Source: Comamonas sp. SCN 65-56
GTDB lineage: Bacteria; Pseudomonadota; Gammaproteobacteria; Burkholderiales; Burkholderiaceae_C
Reading direction: 5' to 3'
NCBI RefSeq assembly: GCF_001724135.1
Contig: NZ_MEDS01000012.1
Span: 1-64,000 of the forward strand
Length of the DNA: 64,000 bases
Shown here: piece by piece, positions 10,161 to 22,949 of the stretch
How the letters are laid out: each line of letters starts with the position of its first letter
Position numbering within the stretch: the stretch's first letter is position 1
Program-made: the position numbers and the translations under genes
The notes under the pieces: model-generated
What the model was told of the DNA's origin: nothing
The model's database searches: none
Seen by the model: only the letters and a program-made list of their open reading frames with translations

Positions 10161-11225
10161 ATGGGTATTCAAGCGTGCTTCCGGCTCGACTGGCCGGGGT
10201 TCTCGCTCGATGTGGACCTGGCCCTGCCCACGCGGGGCGTTACGGCCCTGTTCGGGCATTCCGGTTCTGGCAAGACGACGCTGCTGCGCTGTATCGCCGG
10301 GCTGGAGCGTGCGCCGCAAGGTCGGCTCATCGTCAACGGCGAGGTGTGGCAGGACGAGCAGCGCTGGGTGCCGACGTACAAGCGGCCGATCGGCTACGTG
10401 TTCCAGGAACCCAGCCTGTTTTCGCATCTGTCCGTCATAAGCAATCTGCGCTACGGCCTCAAGCGCATGTCGGACGAGCAGCGGGTCAGTCTGGACCAGG
10501 CCATCGATCTGCTGGGCATCGGTCATCTGGTCGACCGCAAGCCGGATCGGCTGTCGGGCGGTGAACGACAGCGGGTCGGCATGGCACGGGCATTGGCCGT
10601 CAGCCCGCGTCTGCTGCTGATGGACGAACCGCTCGCTGCGCTGGATTTGAAGCGCAAGCAGGAAATCCTGCCCTACCTCGAACGCCTGCATGACGAACTG
10701 GATATCCCGGTGCTCTACGTCAGCCACTCGCCGGATGAAGTGGCTCGGCTGGCTGACTACCTGGTAGCGATGGAGGATGGTCGGGTACTGGCGAGCGGCC
10801 CCTTGGCCGACACGCTGGCACGGCTCGATCTGCCGATTCGGCTGGGCGAGGATGCCGGTGCCGTTCTTGATGCAACCGTCGCAGAGGTGGACAAGGACTG
10901 GCACCTCGTGCGGGTGGACTTTTCGGGAGGCAGCCTGTGGGCGAGAGATTCCGGGCTGGTGGTTGGTCATCGCGTGCGTGTGCGCGTCTTGGCGCGGGAC
11001 GTGAGTCTGGCCGAGCAGCCAGGGACCAGCAGCATTCAGAACGTGCTCCGCGGTTGCGTTGATGCGGTGGGTGACGATGTGCATCCTGGGGTTGCACTTG
11101 TGCGAGTCCAGGTAGGCGATACCGTCCTTTTGTCCAGGTTGACGAAGCGGGCCGCGGCATCCCTTGGTGTCAAGCCTGGGCTCGAACTGTGGGTACAGGT
11201 GAAGTCTGTGGCGTTGATGGAGTAG
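10161..11225 (+). CDS. modC: Molybdate ABC transporter ATP-binding protein ModC
   Basis: ATPase with Walker A GHSGSGKTT, signature LSGGERQRVGMARAL, Walker B LLLMDEPLAALD and a C-terminal TOBE (molybdate-binding-like) domain beginning near SSIQNVLRG. The track uses an ATG at 10146 inside modB; the ATG at 10161 follows a G-rich ribosome site overlapping the modB stop and gives 354 residues. Its last ten codons recur, detached from any modC, at about 4748-4780 in the upstream repeat copy. Confidence 0.92.
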   Translation: MGIQACFRLDWPGFSLDVDLALPTRGVTALFGHSGSGKTTLLRCIAGLERAPQGRLIVNGEVWQDEQRWVPTYKRPIGYVFQEPSLFSHLSVISNLRYGLKRMSDEQRVSLDQAIDLLGIGHLVDRKPDRLSGGERQRVGMARALAVSPRLLLMDEPLAALDLKRKQEILPYLERLHDELDIPVLYVSHSPDEVARLADYLVAMEDGRVLASGPLADTLARLDLPIRLGEDAGAVLDATVAEVDKDWHLVRVDFSGGSLWARDSGLVVGHRVRVRVLARDVSLAEQPGTSSIQNVLRGCVDAVGDDVHPGVALVRVQVGDTVLLSRLTKRAAASLGVKPGLELWVQVKSVALME

Positions 11226-11549
11226 CAGGACCGGGGCGAATCTGCTCCCCAAGCAGATCAGAGCCAGAACCTCTTTCCCATCATCGAAGGAGAAAGCGAG
11301 GCGCAATCCGCATGAGGTGGACGCAGGCCAAGAACGAAGCGAACAGGAGGTCCCGTGCGATGCGCAATCTCAAAGCCACGCTCGGCGTGCCGTTGTTCGA
11401 CCACAGCGCGCGCCAGATGCGACTGACCTGGGTCCGGTTAAGTGTTCCTGCCGAAGGGGATGAACTGGCCTCGTGACGTTGGTGCTCGGGTACATTGGCT
11501 ATTGCTGGCTGTCCATGGCTCGCACTGGACCTGCTCGGAGCGCGCGTTG
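11193..11549. repeat. Direct repeat, copy 2 (deleted form)
   Basis: Same-orientation copy of 4746-5891. The block 11193-11350 aligns without gaps to 4746-4903. About 101 bp are then missing before ATGCGCAAT, and 687 bp are missing between two GTTCCT hexamers (5097 and 5784 in copy 1). The homology then runs on to 11549. Confidence 0.85.
11351..11476 (+). pseudogene. Remnant of the LysR regulator gene
   Basis: This is a decayed copy of the lysR gene at 4909. It retains the equivalent of RNLEATLGVQLFDRS as RNLKATLGVPLFDHS and the C-terminal FLPKGDEPAS as PAEGDELAS. The start and first HTH helices and nearly all of the effector domain are deleted. One extra base before the internal junction and one missing base after it shift and restore the frame. 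The internal deletion joins two GTTCCT direct repeats, as in slippage or recombination between short homologies. Confidence 0.85.
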
Positions 11550-11945
11550 ACCAAGGGTGGTTTTTCAGTCCATAATCATGTCCATCTCGGTTCGCCGAGT
11601 GCGGAAAACTCGTTATCAATCAACGAGTTGGGAACACGATGAGGTTCCCTTCACCCGCTCCAATCACGAAGGTCCGAGACCTTCCAATCCCCCATTCAGG
11701 CAGGCGCAGGTGCGACCGCATCCGAGCGCAGCCGTTGCCGTACCGGTTCACGTGGCATCGGGTTGGCAAAACGCCAGCGCTGCAGCAACGATGCATCACC
11801 CAGGCACACTGCGCGGTGGCATGTGTGCGCTGACTTCGCCCTCGGTGAACCGAAAGAGCCGGTCATTGCCACCGGCCGCCACCACCAGCGTGCGGTGCAG
11901 GGCTGAAGTTCAGGGCCGCGACGGCAGCTTGCGATCGGGCTGCAT
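11550..11945. other. Gene-poor stretch with WD40-like debris and an inverted repeat
   Basis: No intact gene is visible. A perfect 8-bp inverted repeat (AACTCGTT/AACGAGTT) lies at 11607-11629. On the minus strand, roughly 11796-11945, two frames carry AVAALNFSPAPH and TLVVAAGGNDRLFRFTEGE. Together these read like one WD40 repeat broken by a frameshift, ending at a stop, so this may be the end of a lost WD40-type gene. Confidence 0.4.
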
Positions 11946-11948
11946 TGC

Positions 11949-11970
11949 TAAAATCTGGTTGATTCAACCA
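11949..11970 (+). promoter_or_regulatory. Probable vapBC promoter and operator palindrome
   Basis: TGGTTGATTCAACCA at 11956-11970 is a perfect palindrome with 7-bp arms around one central base. It sits just upstream of GGAGGA and the vapB start and directly after a TAAAAT that could be a -10 box. VapBC complexes typically repress their own promoter by binding such palindromes; that role is inferred here. Confidence 0.55.
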
Positions 11971-11988
11971 ATTTTTCGGAGGACTGCG

Positions 11989-12324
11989 ATGAACGCCACC
12001 GCTACCGCCGTCGGCCTGTTCGAGGCCAAAACCCGCTTGTCCGAGTACGTCGCCCGCGCCGAGCGCGGCGAGGAAGTCATCATCACGCGCCACAACAAGC
12101 CGGTGGCGCGGATCGTGCCGATCGCGGCGCAAGCAGCGATGGTTGCCGAGAAGGTTCCGCCGTTTGTCCAGCGCACCTTCCACAGTGGTGTTCCACTGGT
12201 GGACCTGACCAAGGCCAATCAATTGGCAGGCGCGATGGAGGATCAGCATTTCCTTGAGCTGAACCGCCGCCTGGAAGCCGAGGCCGCTGCGCGCAAGAAG
12301 ACCGCGAAGACCGGCAAGGCATGA
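11989..12324 (+). CDS. vapB: Type II toxin-antitoxin system antitoxin, VapB/Phd-like
   Basis: A Phd/YefM-type N-terminal DNA-binding domain (VGLFEAKTRLSEYVARAERGEEVIITRHNKPVARIVP) is followed by a Lys/Ala-rich C terminus expected to wrap the toxin. The track extends upstream to 11557, but the ATG at 11989 has GGAGGA 5 nt before it and gives 111 residues. The stop overlaps the vapC start (ATGA). A palindromic operator lies immediately upstream. Confidence 0.88.
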   Translation: MNATATAVGLFEAKTRLSEYVARAERGEEVIITRHNKPVARIVPIAAQAAMVAEKVPPFVQRTFHSGVPLVDLTKANQLAGAMEDQHFLELNRRLEAEAAARKKTAKTGKA

Positions 12325-12746
12325 AGCTGCCCGACACCAATGTGCTGCTCAGTGCTGTGCATGCCGATAGCGCCCACCACGAGCGTGCGCGGCGCGAGAT
12401 GGACGCCTTGCTGAACGATGCACGCGGCATGGCGCTGTCGTGGGTGGTGTTGCTGGGGTTCGTGCGCTTGTCCACCAGGCGCGGCATCCTGCCGTCCCCG
12501 CTCACCACGGTCGAGGTACTGGGCGTGCTGGAGGATTGGCTGACCCACCCTTACGCCCGCGTGTTGCAGCCGGGGCCCATGCATGCGGGCATCCTTGGCC
12601 GCTTGCTGCTGCAGGCAGGCACCGCCGGCAACCTGACGACCGACGCCCACATCGCGGCGCTCGCCATAGAGCACAACGCCGAGGTGCTCACTTTCGACAA
12701 AAATTTCACCAAATTCACCGGTTTGCGCTATCAATTGTTGAGCTGA
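12321..12746 (+). CDS. vapC: Type II toxin-antitoxin system toxin VapC (PIN-domain ribonuclease)
   Basis: PIN-domain nuclease of 141 residues. The acidic metal-binding residues are seen in LPDTNVLL near the N terminus and in LTTDAHIAALA and LTFDKNF near the C terminus. VapC toxins cleave specific RNAs unless bound by VapB. Translation is coupled to vapB through the ATGA overlap. Its stop codon lies within a copy of the dispersed palindrome found just before alaS. Confidence 0.88.
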   Translation: MKLPDTNVLLSAVHADSAHHERARREMDALLNDARGMALSWVVLLGFVRLSTRRGILPSPLTTVEVLGVLEDWLTHPYARVLQPGPMHAGILGRLLLQAGTAGNLTTDAHIAALAIEHNAEVLTFDKNFTKFTGLRYQLLS

Positions 12747-12779
12747 CAGCGCTTTATTTAAAAGCGCCAGAGCCATAAA
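12741..12779. repeat. Dispersed imperfect palindrome, copy E
   Basis: Between vapC and alaS, AGCTGACAGCGCTTTATT runs into AAAAGCGCCAGAGCCATAAA. The arms GCGCTTT/AAAGCGC form a tight hairpin. It aligns with other copies in this window that share the pattern AGCTG-CGCTT-loop-AGCGC-AGAGCC. It may also act as a weak terminator for vapBC. Confidence 0.55.
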
Positions 12780-12784
12780 CCATC

Positions 12785-15483
<2,699 letters not shown>

Positions 15484-15484
<1 letters not shown>

Positions 15485-16014
15485 TGCCGCAGTTTTCACG
15501 GCGCGACTGGCTGGCCCTGTTGCTGGCGGGCGCGCCGCTGCTGCCCGCCCGGGCGCAACACCGCTCATCCCCCTGGCCCGCAGACCGGCCCCAGCCACTG
15601 CTGGCGGCGCAGGACTTGCTTGGCAAGACCTGGGAGCTGGCGGCGTTCAAGGGCCGTGTCGTGCTGCTCAATTTCTGGGCCACCTGGTGCGGCCCCTGCA
15701 AGGAAGAGATGCCTACGCTGCAGACCCTGGCCGAGATGGAGGGCGACGATCTGGCGGTGCTCGCCATCGACGTGGCCGAACCGGTGGCGCGCGTGCGCCG
15801 CTATCTGCAGGCAACGAATCTGCGGCTCACCGTGCTGCGCGACCCGGAGGGCGACATCGCCCGCGCCTGGGGCGTGTCGGTGTTCCCCACCACGGTGCTG
15901 ATCGATACCGAGGGCCATGCCCGCCAGGTGGTGCTGGGCGCGGTGGACTGGACCGGGCCTGAAGCGGCCCGCTGGCTCCAGGCGCTGCGCATGCCGCACG
16001 CGCGAAGCACATAA
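15484..16014 (+). CDS. TlpA-family thioredoxin-like protein
   Basis: Periplasmic thiol-disulfide protein of 176 residues with a signal sequence (RRDWLALLLAGAPLLPARAQ) and the redox motif WATWCGPCKEEMP; the cis-proline region is VFPTTVLID. The ATG overlaps the alaS stop (TGATG), so it is probably cotranscribed with alaS. Such proteins reduce or resolve disulfides, often during cytochrome c maturation, but no partner gene is nearby. Confidence 0.87.
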
Positions 16015-16139
16015 TCGGAGCTATCGCGCGCAGCGCCTGTGCTGCGCCGATCACCTGCCTTCGAGGCATGGGCGTTTGCAAAACAACGCCCCGTATGCGC
16101 CGACAGGTGTTGTCTTCTGCAATCAAAAGGTTCTCTTTC

Positions 16140-17252
16140 ATGGACTTGCATCGTCGCTCTCTCGTGCGGCGCGTGGCCAGCGTAGGCATGGCCGCCGCCT
16201 TCCCCGTCACCTGGGCCGTCTCCGCCCGCGCCCAGACTGCCGACAGCCCTCGGTTCGCGCCGCGCGCCGGTGACTGGCGCACCTTTGATGTCACCACGCG
16301 GGTCGATCTGCCCGCCACCACCAGCGCCACGCGGGTCTGGCTGCCGCTGCCCGCGGTGCAGACCGGTTGGCAACTGCCGATCAACGACGCGTTCACGAGC
16401 AACGGCAAGGCGCGCCTGATCGCCGATGGCGAGCAGGGCGTGCGCATGCTCGCGGTGGAGTTTGCCGATGGCGTACAGCAGCCGTTCGTCGAGGTGACGA
16501 GCCGCGTGAGCACGCAAAGCCGCGAACGCGCGCACCACCGGCAGGCCGAAGACCCGGCCACGCTGCGCCACGCGCTGCGCGCGACGCGGCTGCTGCCGCT
16601 GGATGGCATCGTGCGCGCAACGGCGCTCAAGGCGACGCACGGCGCACGCGGCGATGAAGCCAAGGCGCGCGCGATCTATGAATGGGTGGTCGCCAACGCC
16701 TGGCGCGAGCCCGAGGTCAAGGGCTGCGGCGAGGGCGACATCAAAACCATGCTGGAGACGGGCAACCTGGGCGGCAAGTGCGCCGACATCAACGCGCTCT
16801 TCGTCGGCCTGTGCCGCGCGGCGGGCGTGCCGGCGCGCGATGTTTACGGCATTCGCGTGGCGCCGTCCGCCTTCGGTTACAAGCAGCTGGGCAGCAGCTC
16901 GGCCAGCCTCACCGGCGCGCAGCACTGCCGCGCCGAGGTCTATCTGCAGGCGCATGGCTGGACGGCGATGGACCCGGCCGACGTGGCCAAGGTCATGCGC
17001 CAGGAAAAGCCGGAGTGGATCAAGGATGTCGCGCACCCGCTGATTGCGCCGGTCCATGCCGGCCTGTACGGCGCCTGGGAGGGCAACTGGATGGCCTACA
17101 ACACCGCGCACGACGTCAAACTGCCCGGCAGCCGCGGCAAGGCACTGGGCTTTCTGATGTACCCGATGGCGGAAGATGCCGACGGCTGGCTGGACCAGTA
17201 CGACCCGGCCACCTTCATCTACCGCATCAGCGCGCGGCAGATCAGCGCTTGA
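16140..17252 (+). CDS. Transglutaminase-like domain protein, exported
   Basis: A predicted exported protein of 370 residues with a twin-arginine-like N terminus (HRRSLVRRVASVGMAAAF). Its transglutaminase core shows the Cys in GGKCADINALFVGL, the His in AQHCRAEVYL and the Asp in GWTAMDPADV. The track starts at 16068; the ATG at 16140 follows AAAGG by 9 nt and begins the signal peptide, so I prefer it. The function, protease or cross-linking, is not known for this bacterial group. Confidence 0.78.
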   Translation: MDLHRRSLVRRVASVGMAAAFPVTWAVSARAQTADSPRFAPRAGDWRTFDVTTRVDLPATTSATRVWLPLPAVQTGWQLPINDAFTSNGKARLIADGEQGVRMLAVEFADGVQQPFVEVTSRVSTQSRERAHHRQAEDPATLRHALRATRLLPLDGIVRATALKATHGARGDEAKARAIYEWVVANAWREPEVKGCGEGDIKTMLETGNLGGKCADINALFVGLCRAAGVPARDVYGIRVAPSAFGYKQLGSSSASLTGAQHCRAEVYLQAHGWTAMDPADVAKVMRQEKPEWIKDVAHPLIAPVHAGLYGAWEGNWMAYNTAHDVKLPGSRGKALGFLMYPMAEDADGWLDQYDPATFIYRISARQISA

Positions 17253-17263
17253 GAGGGCAGGGC

Positions 17264-17602
17264 ATGGACACCATCGCGTGGGACGACTTCATGAAGGTGC
17301 AACTGCGCGTCGGGCGCATCGTTGCCGCCGAGGTGTTCAAGGAGGCGCGCAGGCCGGCGTACAAGCTGCAAGTCGATTTCGGCGGCGAGATCGGCGTGAA
17401 AAAGTCCAGCGCCCAGATCACCGCGCATTACACGCCCGAGTCCCTCGTGGGGCGCTTGGTGGTGGCGGTGGTCAACTTTGCGCCCAAGCAGATCGGCCCG
17501 CTGATGTCTGAATGCCTGGTGACCGGTTTCCACGACGAAACCGGCCACGTGCGGCTGTGCGTGCCGGATGGCGAGGTGCCCCTGGGTACCCGACTGCTCT
17601 GA
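17264..17602 (+). CDS. csaA: tRNA-binding protein CsaA-like
   Basis: A stand-alone tRNA-binding OB-fold domain of 112 residues, the usual CsaA length. It contains the hallmark GVKKSSAQITAHYTPESLVGR and VVNFAPKQIGPLMSE. The track shows it fused to an overlapping frame starting at 16682. The ATG at 17264, 12 nt after the previous stop with GAGAGG upstream, is the natural start. CsaA has been described as a chaperone-like, tRNA-binding protein. Confidence 0.88.
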   Translation: MDTIAWDDFMKVQLRVGRIVAAEVFKEARRPAYKLQVDFGGEIGVKKSSAQITAHYTPESLVGRLVVAVVNFAPKQIGPLMSECLVTGFHDETGHVRLCVPDGEVPLGTRLL

Positions 17603-17620
17603 TCTGCCCCTGGCCCATCG

Positions 17621-18103
17621 ATGCGGTGTTCATCTATTATTTTGATAGTGGCTGGCGCTTTGTCTGCCTGCGCTACAGGCCAAAATGGATCGAAAACCAG
17701 AGCGGTTTCCACGGCCGCGGCGGACACCAACCCCGCATGCCCCCATCTCGCCCGCTGGCAGGCGCGCGAACTCCATGGCCTTTGGCGCGTGGAGCTGCCG
17801 CAGCTGGGTGAACGCGGCACGCTGGTGTTGCGCCAGCACCCGGAGTTTGCCGCGAGCCTGCGCGGCGAATTTGAGCTGGCAGGCGTGCGGTCGATTGCCT
17901 CGGGTGACGTGGAAGAGGGCGAGTTCAACCTCGATGAATCGCACGACGGCAAGCGTCTGTCGGCGTTCTGGAACGGACGGCTCGATGCCGCCACTTGTGG
18001 GCGCGAGATTCATGGCACCGTGCAGCGACTGCCGGTTCCCGGTCAGCGCGCGGTGGAGACGCCGTTTGTCCTGCGCCGCAACCCGCCGGCGCAGAGTTGG
18101 TAG
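17621..18103 (+). CDS. Hypothetical lipoprotein
   Basis: A 160-residue protein with a lipoprotein signal peptide (IILIVAGALSAC, lipobox before Cys17). Its mature part contains HGLWRVELPQLGERGTLVLRQHPEF and a second short domain ending in a basic tail. I do not recognise a characterised family. Oddly, the codons for the signal peptide coincide with a copy of the dispersed palindrome. It is convergent with the iron-transport ATPase gene, leaving only 3 nt between stops. Confidence 0.65.
   Translation: MRCSSIILIVAGALSACATGQNGSKTRAVSTAAADTNPACPHLARWQARELHGLWRVELPQLGERGTLVLRQHPEFAASLRGEFELAGVRSIASGDVEEGEFNLDESHDGKRLSAFWNGRLDAATCGREIHGTVQRLPVPGQRAVETPFVLRRNPPAQSW
17636..17687. repeat. Dispersed imperfect palindrome, copy A
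   Basis: TTTGATAGTGGCTGGCGCTT, then a short loop, then TGCGCTACAGGCCAAAAT. It fits the pattern GATAGCTGCTGRCGCTT-loop-AGCGCTAGAGGC shared with the other copies. It lies within the first codons of the lipoprotein gene and encodes its signal peptide. Confidence 0.6.
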
Positions 18104-18106
18104 CCC

Positions 18107-19128
<1,022 letters not shown>

Positions 19129-19132
<4 letters not shown>

Positions 19133-20718
19133 CGCGTGGGGTGCAGCATGCGCCGCGCAAATACCCAGACGGGAGCAATCGAGAGCACCACCAGCATGGC
19201 GGCAAAGGGCGCGGCTGCGGCGTATTCGCCGTCGTTGGTGTAGGACCAGACCTCGGTGGCGAGCGTCGTCGCGCCGGTGGGCGCGAGCATCAGCGTGGCG
19301 GTGAGCTCGCGCACCATCTGCAGCGCCATCAGCGCCAGCGCCGCGGCGATGCCGGGGGCAATGTTGGGAAGAACAATGGAGAAAAACACCTGCACAGGCC
19401 GCTTGCCCAGGCTGCGCGCCACGGCTTCGATTTGGGGGGGCAGCAGCTCGATCGAGCCACGCAGCGATGATTGTGCCAGCGGCAGATAGAGGATGGCGTA
19501 GGCCACCAGCAGCACCAGCAGGCTCTGGTAGATGCCGGGCACCAGCCGCAGCGAAAGAAACACCAGCGCCAGCGCCACGACCACGCCCGGCAGGCCGTGC
19601 ACGATGTAGGGCAGGCGCTCGGCAGCCTGTGCCCATTGGCTGCGCTGGCGCACCGCCAGCAGCACCAGCGGGATCGCCAGCACGCTGGTGAGCAGCGCGC
19701 CGCTGGTGGCGAAGGTGATGGAGCCGCGGATGGCGGGCCAGAGCCCTTCATGGCCGCCGCCCGCCGAGCTGCCGGTGAGCAGCCAGTAGCCCAGCGTTCC
19801 CAGCGGCATGCCGAGCGACAGCGCGCCGAGCAGCGCGAAAGCGGCGAGCACGCCGCACAGCCGCCAGCCGCGCAGGCGCACCAGATGCGGCGTGCGCACC
19901 GCACCGCGCCCGACGTGGGCGATGCGCCGCTGTCCGCGCAGGTGCATCTCCAGCCATGCCGCGGGCAGGCACAGCAGCATCAGCACGATGGAGAGCGCCG
20001 CGGCGGTGGCGCTGTCGAAGTGCAGCTCGTAGGACTCGAAGATGGCCGTGGTGAAGGTCTGCACGCGCAAGAAGGCGAGGGCGCCGAACTCGGCAAACAT
20101 GTGCGTGAGCACCAGCAGCGCCCCGCCACCGAGCGCCGGCATGAGCTGCGGCAACAGCGCACGCCGGAAGGTCTGCCAGGGCCCGGCGCCGAGCGAGCGC
20201 GAGATATCTTCAAACCCCGGATCGGTACTGCGCAGCGCCGCCGCGACCGGCAGGTACACCAGCGGGTAGCTGGTGAGCGTCAGCACCATGATGGCGCCGC
20301 CCAGGTTCTGGAACTGGGTGCCGATGGACGCCCAGGCGTAGCTGGCAACAAACGCCGGCAGCACCAGCGGCAGCGCGGCGGCCACGCGCCAGACATTGCG
20401 CAGCGGCAGATCCGTGCGCTCTACGCACCAGGCGACGGACAGGCCTATGCCGACGGTGAGCAACGTCACGCCCGTGCCCAGTGCTACGGTATTGAGAAGC
20501 AACTGCAGAGTGCGCAGCCGCAGCAGCTCGGCCAGCAGGTCCGACAGGCCCGCCTGCGTCGTGCGCACCGCCACATAGATCAGCGGCAGCGAGATCAGCA
20601 GCACCGGCACCAGCGCCGCCAGCAGCAGCCAGGGAAAGGGTTTGCGGCGCCGCAAAGCCGCGTGTGGGGCGGACAGCGGGGCGGTGATCTCCGTGGGGGA
20701 CATGGTGCTGGTCGGCAT
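19129..20718 (-). CDS. fbpB: Iron(III) ABC transporter permease (FbpB-like, fused double permease)
   Basis: A 529-residue membrane protein with two permease halves in one chain, about twelve hydrophobic segments, and an EAA motif in each half (SRSLGAGPWQTFRRALLPQ and ARSLGKRPVQVFFSIVLPN). This architecture is typical of FbpB. The start at ATG 20718 (MPTSTMSPTEI) is just downstream of the porin stop; an alternative is ATG 20703. It couples to the ATPase through an ATGA overlap. Confidence 0.87.
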
Positions 20719-20720
20719 GC

Positions 20721-21836
20721 TCAAAATCGGTGATGCAGGCCCATGGCAAACGCGTGCTCGCCAAAACCTCTGAGATATGCCATGCCGCTTACCCTGGCGC
20801 CATACACGTACACCAGTGTGCGCCTGGAAAGCGCGTACAGGTACTGTGCCGCGACGATGGTTTGCGCACTGTCCGACAGTGGTGTTGTGCCGTGGTTGGC
20901 GGCGTGGATCTGCCCCAGGTTGGACAGGGATCGGCTCCAGGCCAACCCGAGGGTGTGCTCGCCCCATTCGGCCGAAACACCCAGGTAGTAATTGCGCGAC
21001 CTGAAGCCGCGGCGGTTGTATTCCCCCAAGCCTGCAGGTACGAAACCACCGAGGGTGGTTTCGTCGGCATCGGCAGGCTGCTTGATCTTGCCGTTGTGGT
21101 CTTGCCCGTAGGCCGTGCTGAACTGGATTCGACCAAGGCGGTAGCGCACAGCCAGTATCCAGTCGCGTACCGCGTAGCCGGCAGAGCCGCCGGTCACCGG
21201 GTCCAGCATGGTCAGCTGGTCGATGGTGGCGGCCAGGTGCCATGAACCATGGTCATAGCGCAGTGCCGCACCCTTCCAGTGGCGGAAGGTCTCGCCCGCG
21301 TCGGCGCCGCCACGGGCATACGCCAGCCCCGCCTGCACGCCGGACCAGCGCGGGCTGACGTAGCTCAGCATGTCATTGGCGCTGGCATCTTCGCCACCGC
21401 CAAAGCTGCGGCTCAATTTGCCTTGGGCGCGCACAGTGCTGATGCCCAGAAAATCGTCGGGCAAAGTCATCTGCCGCCCCAGCTTCACTGTTCCCCAGCG
21501 GGTGCTGGACAGCCCCAGCCAGGCCTCGCGCCTGAAACCGCCATCACTCGATCCGTCAGTGAGCCCCACCTCTTGCTCAAATTTGAAGCGGGCTGAGAGC
21601 CCACCTCCAAGGTCTTCCTGGCCTTTCATGCCGAAGCGGCTCGCATGGTGCAAACCGCTCTGCATGCCGGTGCGGCTCAACCGAACGGAAGTGGTGCCGC
21701 CATTGAACCTGGCCGTGCGGTGCAAGAGGCCTGCATCGGCACGACCGTAGAGAGTGACCGCGGGAGCTGCGCAGGCGGCACCGGAGGCGATACCCGCCAT
21801 CGCGGCAAGCGCCATGCATGCATCAGCAGCGCGCAT
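20721..21836 (-). CDS. Outer-membrane porin, Gram-negative (Burkholderiales type)
   Basis: A 16-stranded-type porin of about 371 residues. A signal peptide is followed by APAVTLYGRADAGL, the usual opening of Burkholderiales porins. Internal motifs include SRFGMKGQEDLGGGL and GTVKLGRQMT, and it ends in a terminal Phe (GLHHRF) as outer-membrane beta barrels do. The track starts at a TTG (21854); ATG 21836 fits the signal peptide better. Placed between the fbpA-like and fbpB-like genes, it may supply the outer-membrane step for the same substrate. Confidence 0.85.
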   Translation of the reverse strand: MRAADACMALAAMAGIASGAACAAPAVTLYGRADAGLLHRTARFNGGTTSVRLSRTGMQSGLHHASRFGMKGQEDLGGGLSARFKFEQEVGLTDGSSDGGFRREAWLGLSSTRWGTVKLGRQMTLPDDFLGISTVRAQGKLSRSFGGGEDASANDMLSYVSPRWSGVQAGLAYARGGADAGETFRHWKGAALRYDHGSWHLAATIDQLTMLDPVTGGSAGYAVRDWILAVRYRLGRIQFSTAYGQDHNGKIKQPADADETTLGGFVPAGLGEYNRRGFRSRNYYLGVSAEWGEHTLGLAWSRSLSNLGQIHAANHGTTPLSDSAQTIVAAQYLYALSRRTLVYVYGARVSGMAYLRGFGEHAFAMGLHHRF

Positions 21837-21884
21837 GGGAGAGCAGCTTGGCAAAGCCGTGCTGGTGGTGGCGTGGCGAGTCGC

Positions 21885-22913
21885 TCACGCCAATCCGGCT
21901 TCCCGGCGCAGTTCCAGCGCCTCCTCGGCGCCTTTGAGGCTGGACGGATTCACCTTGGGCGGGTGCAGATCAGCGAAAGGTTTGAGGCCGAACGAGGGCT
22001 GGACCTGCGGGTTCATCGGCCATTCCGCGGCCGCCTTGCTGAGGATTTCCTGGCCCGCCACCCCGGTCATGAAGGCTGCCAGCGTTTGCGCCGCCTCGGC
22101 GTTCCTGGTGGTCTTGAGGATGCCCACGGCGGACACGGTGACCAGCGCACCGGGATCGCCGTTGCCGGAAAAATGGATGGCCGACTGCATCTTGTCCGCG
22201 CCTTTTTCCTGCGCCAGGTTGTACCAGTAGTAGTTGTTGATCAGCGCCGTTGCGATCTCGCCGCGCTCCACGGCGGTCATGGCGGCCTTGTTGCTGCCGT
22301 AGGCCTCGCCATACTGCTTCAGGCCCTTGAGCCAGGCGAGCGCCGTATCCCGACCCTTGAGCGCACTGATCGCGACGATTTGCTGCTGGAAGGCGCCACT
22401 GGTGGGCACGTAAGCGACGCGCCCCTTCCAGGCGGCGGTGGCCATGTCGAGCACGGAGGCCGGCAGCTCGCTCTCCTTGACCATCTTCTTGTTGTAGGCA
22501 GTGACGCGGCAGCGCGCCGTCACGCCGCTCCAGTACCCCTCGGGGTCGCGGTAGCCGGCGCGCACCTGCTCCAGCGTCGCGGGTGCGAGCCGGGTCAGCA
22601 GGCCGCGCTCGGCCAGCGCTGCCACGGGCGGACTTTCCTCGGAGAAGAACAGGTCGGCGGGCGAGCGCTCACCCTCTTCGATGATTTGATTGGCCAGCTG
22701 GATGCTGCTGCCCTTGCGGCTTTCCACCTTGATGCCGGTGGCGGCAGTGAACGCATCCAGCAGCTTTTGCGTCGTCGCCTTGTGCTGGCCGTTGTACAGG
22801 ATGAGGGGGCTCTGATTGGCGGCCAGGGCGCTGGCGGCTGCACCGGACAGTGCGCCGGCGATACCCAGGGAGAAACCGCGCTGGAGTACGGTGCGGCGGG
22901 TGATGGAGTGCAT
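21885..22913 (-). CDS. fbpA: Iron(III) ABC transporter substrate-binding protein (FbpA-like)
   Basis: Periplasmic binding protein of about 342 residues. The N terminus ITRRTVLQRGFSLGIAGALS looks like a twin-arginine-type signal, followed by SPLILYNGQHKATTQKLLDAF. The adjacent tyrosines in ALINNYYWYNLAQ match the iron-coordinating Tyr pair of FbpA proteins. The track starts at a TTG; ATG 22913 is four codons in and more likely. It heads the operon fbpA-porin-fbpB-fbpC. Confidence 0.87.
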   Translation of the reverse strand: MHSITRRTVLQRGFSLGIAGALSGAAASALAANQSPLILYNGQHKATTQKLLDAFTAATGIKVESRKGSSIQLANQIIEEGERSPADLFFSEESPPVAALAERGLLTRLAPATLEQVRAGYRDPEGYWSGVTARCRVTAYNKKMVKESELPASVLDMATAAWKGRVAYVPTSGAFQQQIVAISALKGRDTALAWLKGLKQYGEAYGSNKAAMTAVERGEIATALINNYYWYNLAQEKGADKMQSAIHFSGNGDPGALVTVSAVGILKTTRNAEAAQTLAAFMTGVAGQEILSKAAAEWPMNPQVQPSFGLKPFADLHPPKVNPSSLKGAEEALELRREAGLA

Positions 22914-22949
22914 GGAATGGGTCAATGATGGTTGGTTTATGAGATTTTA

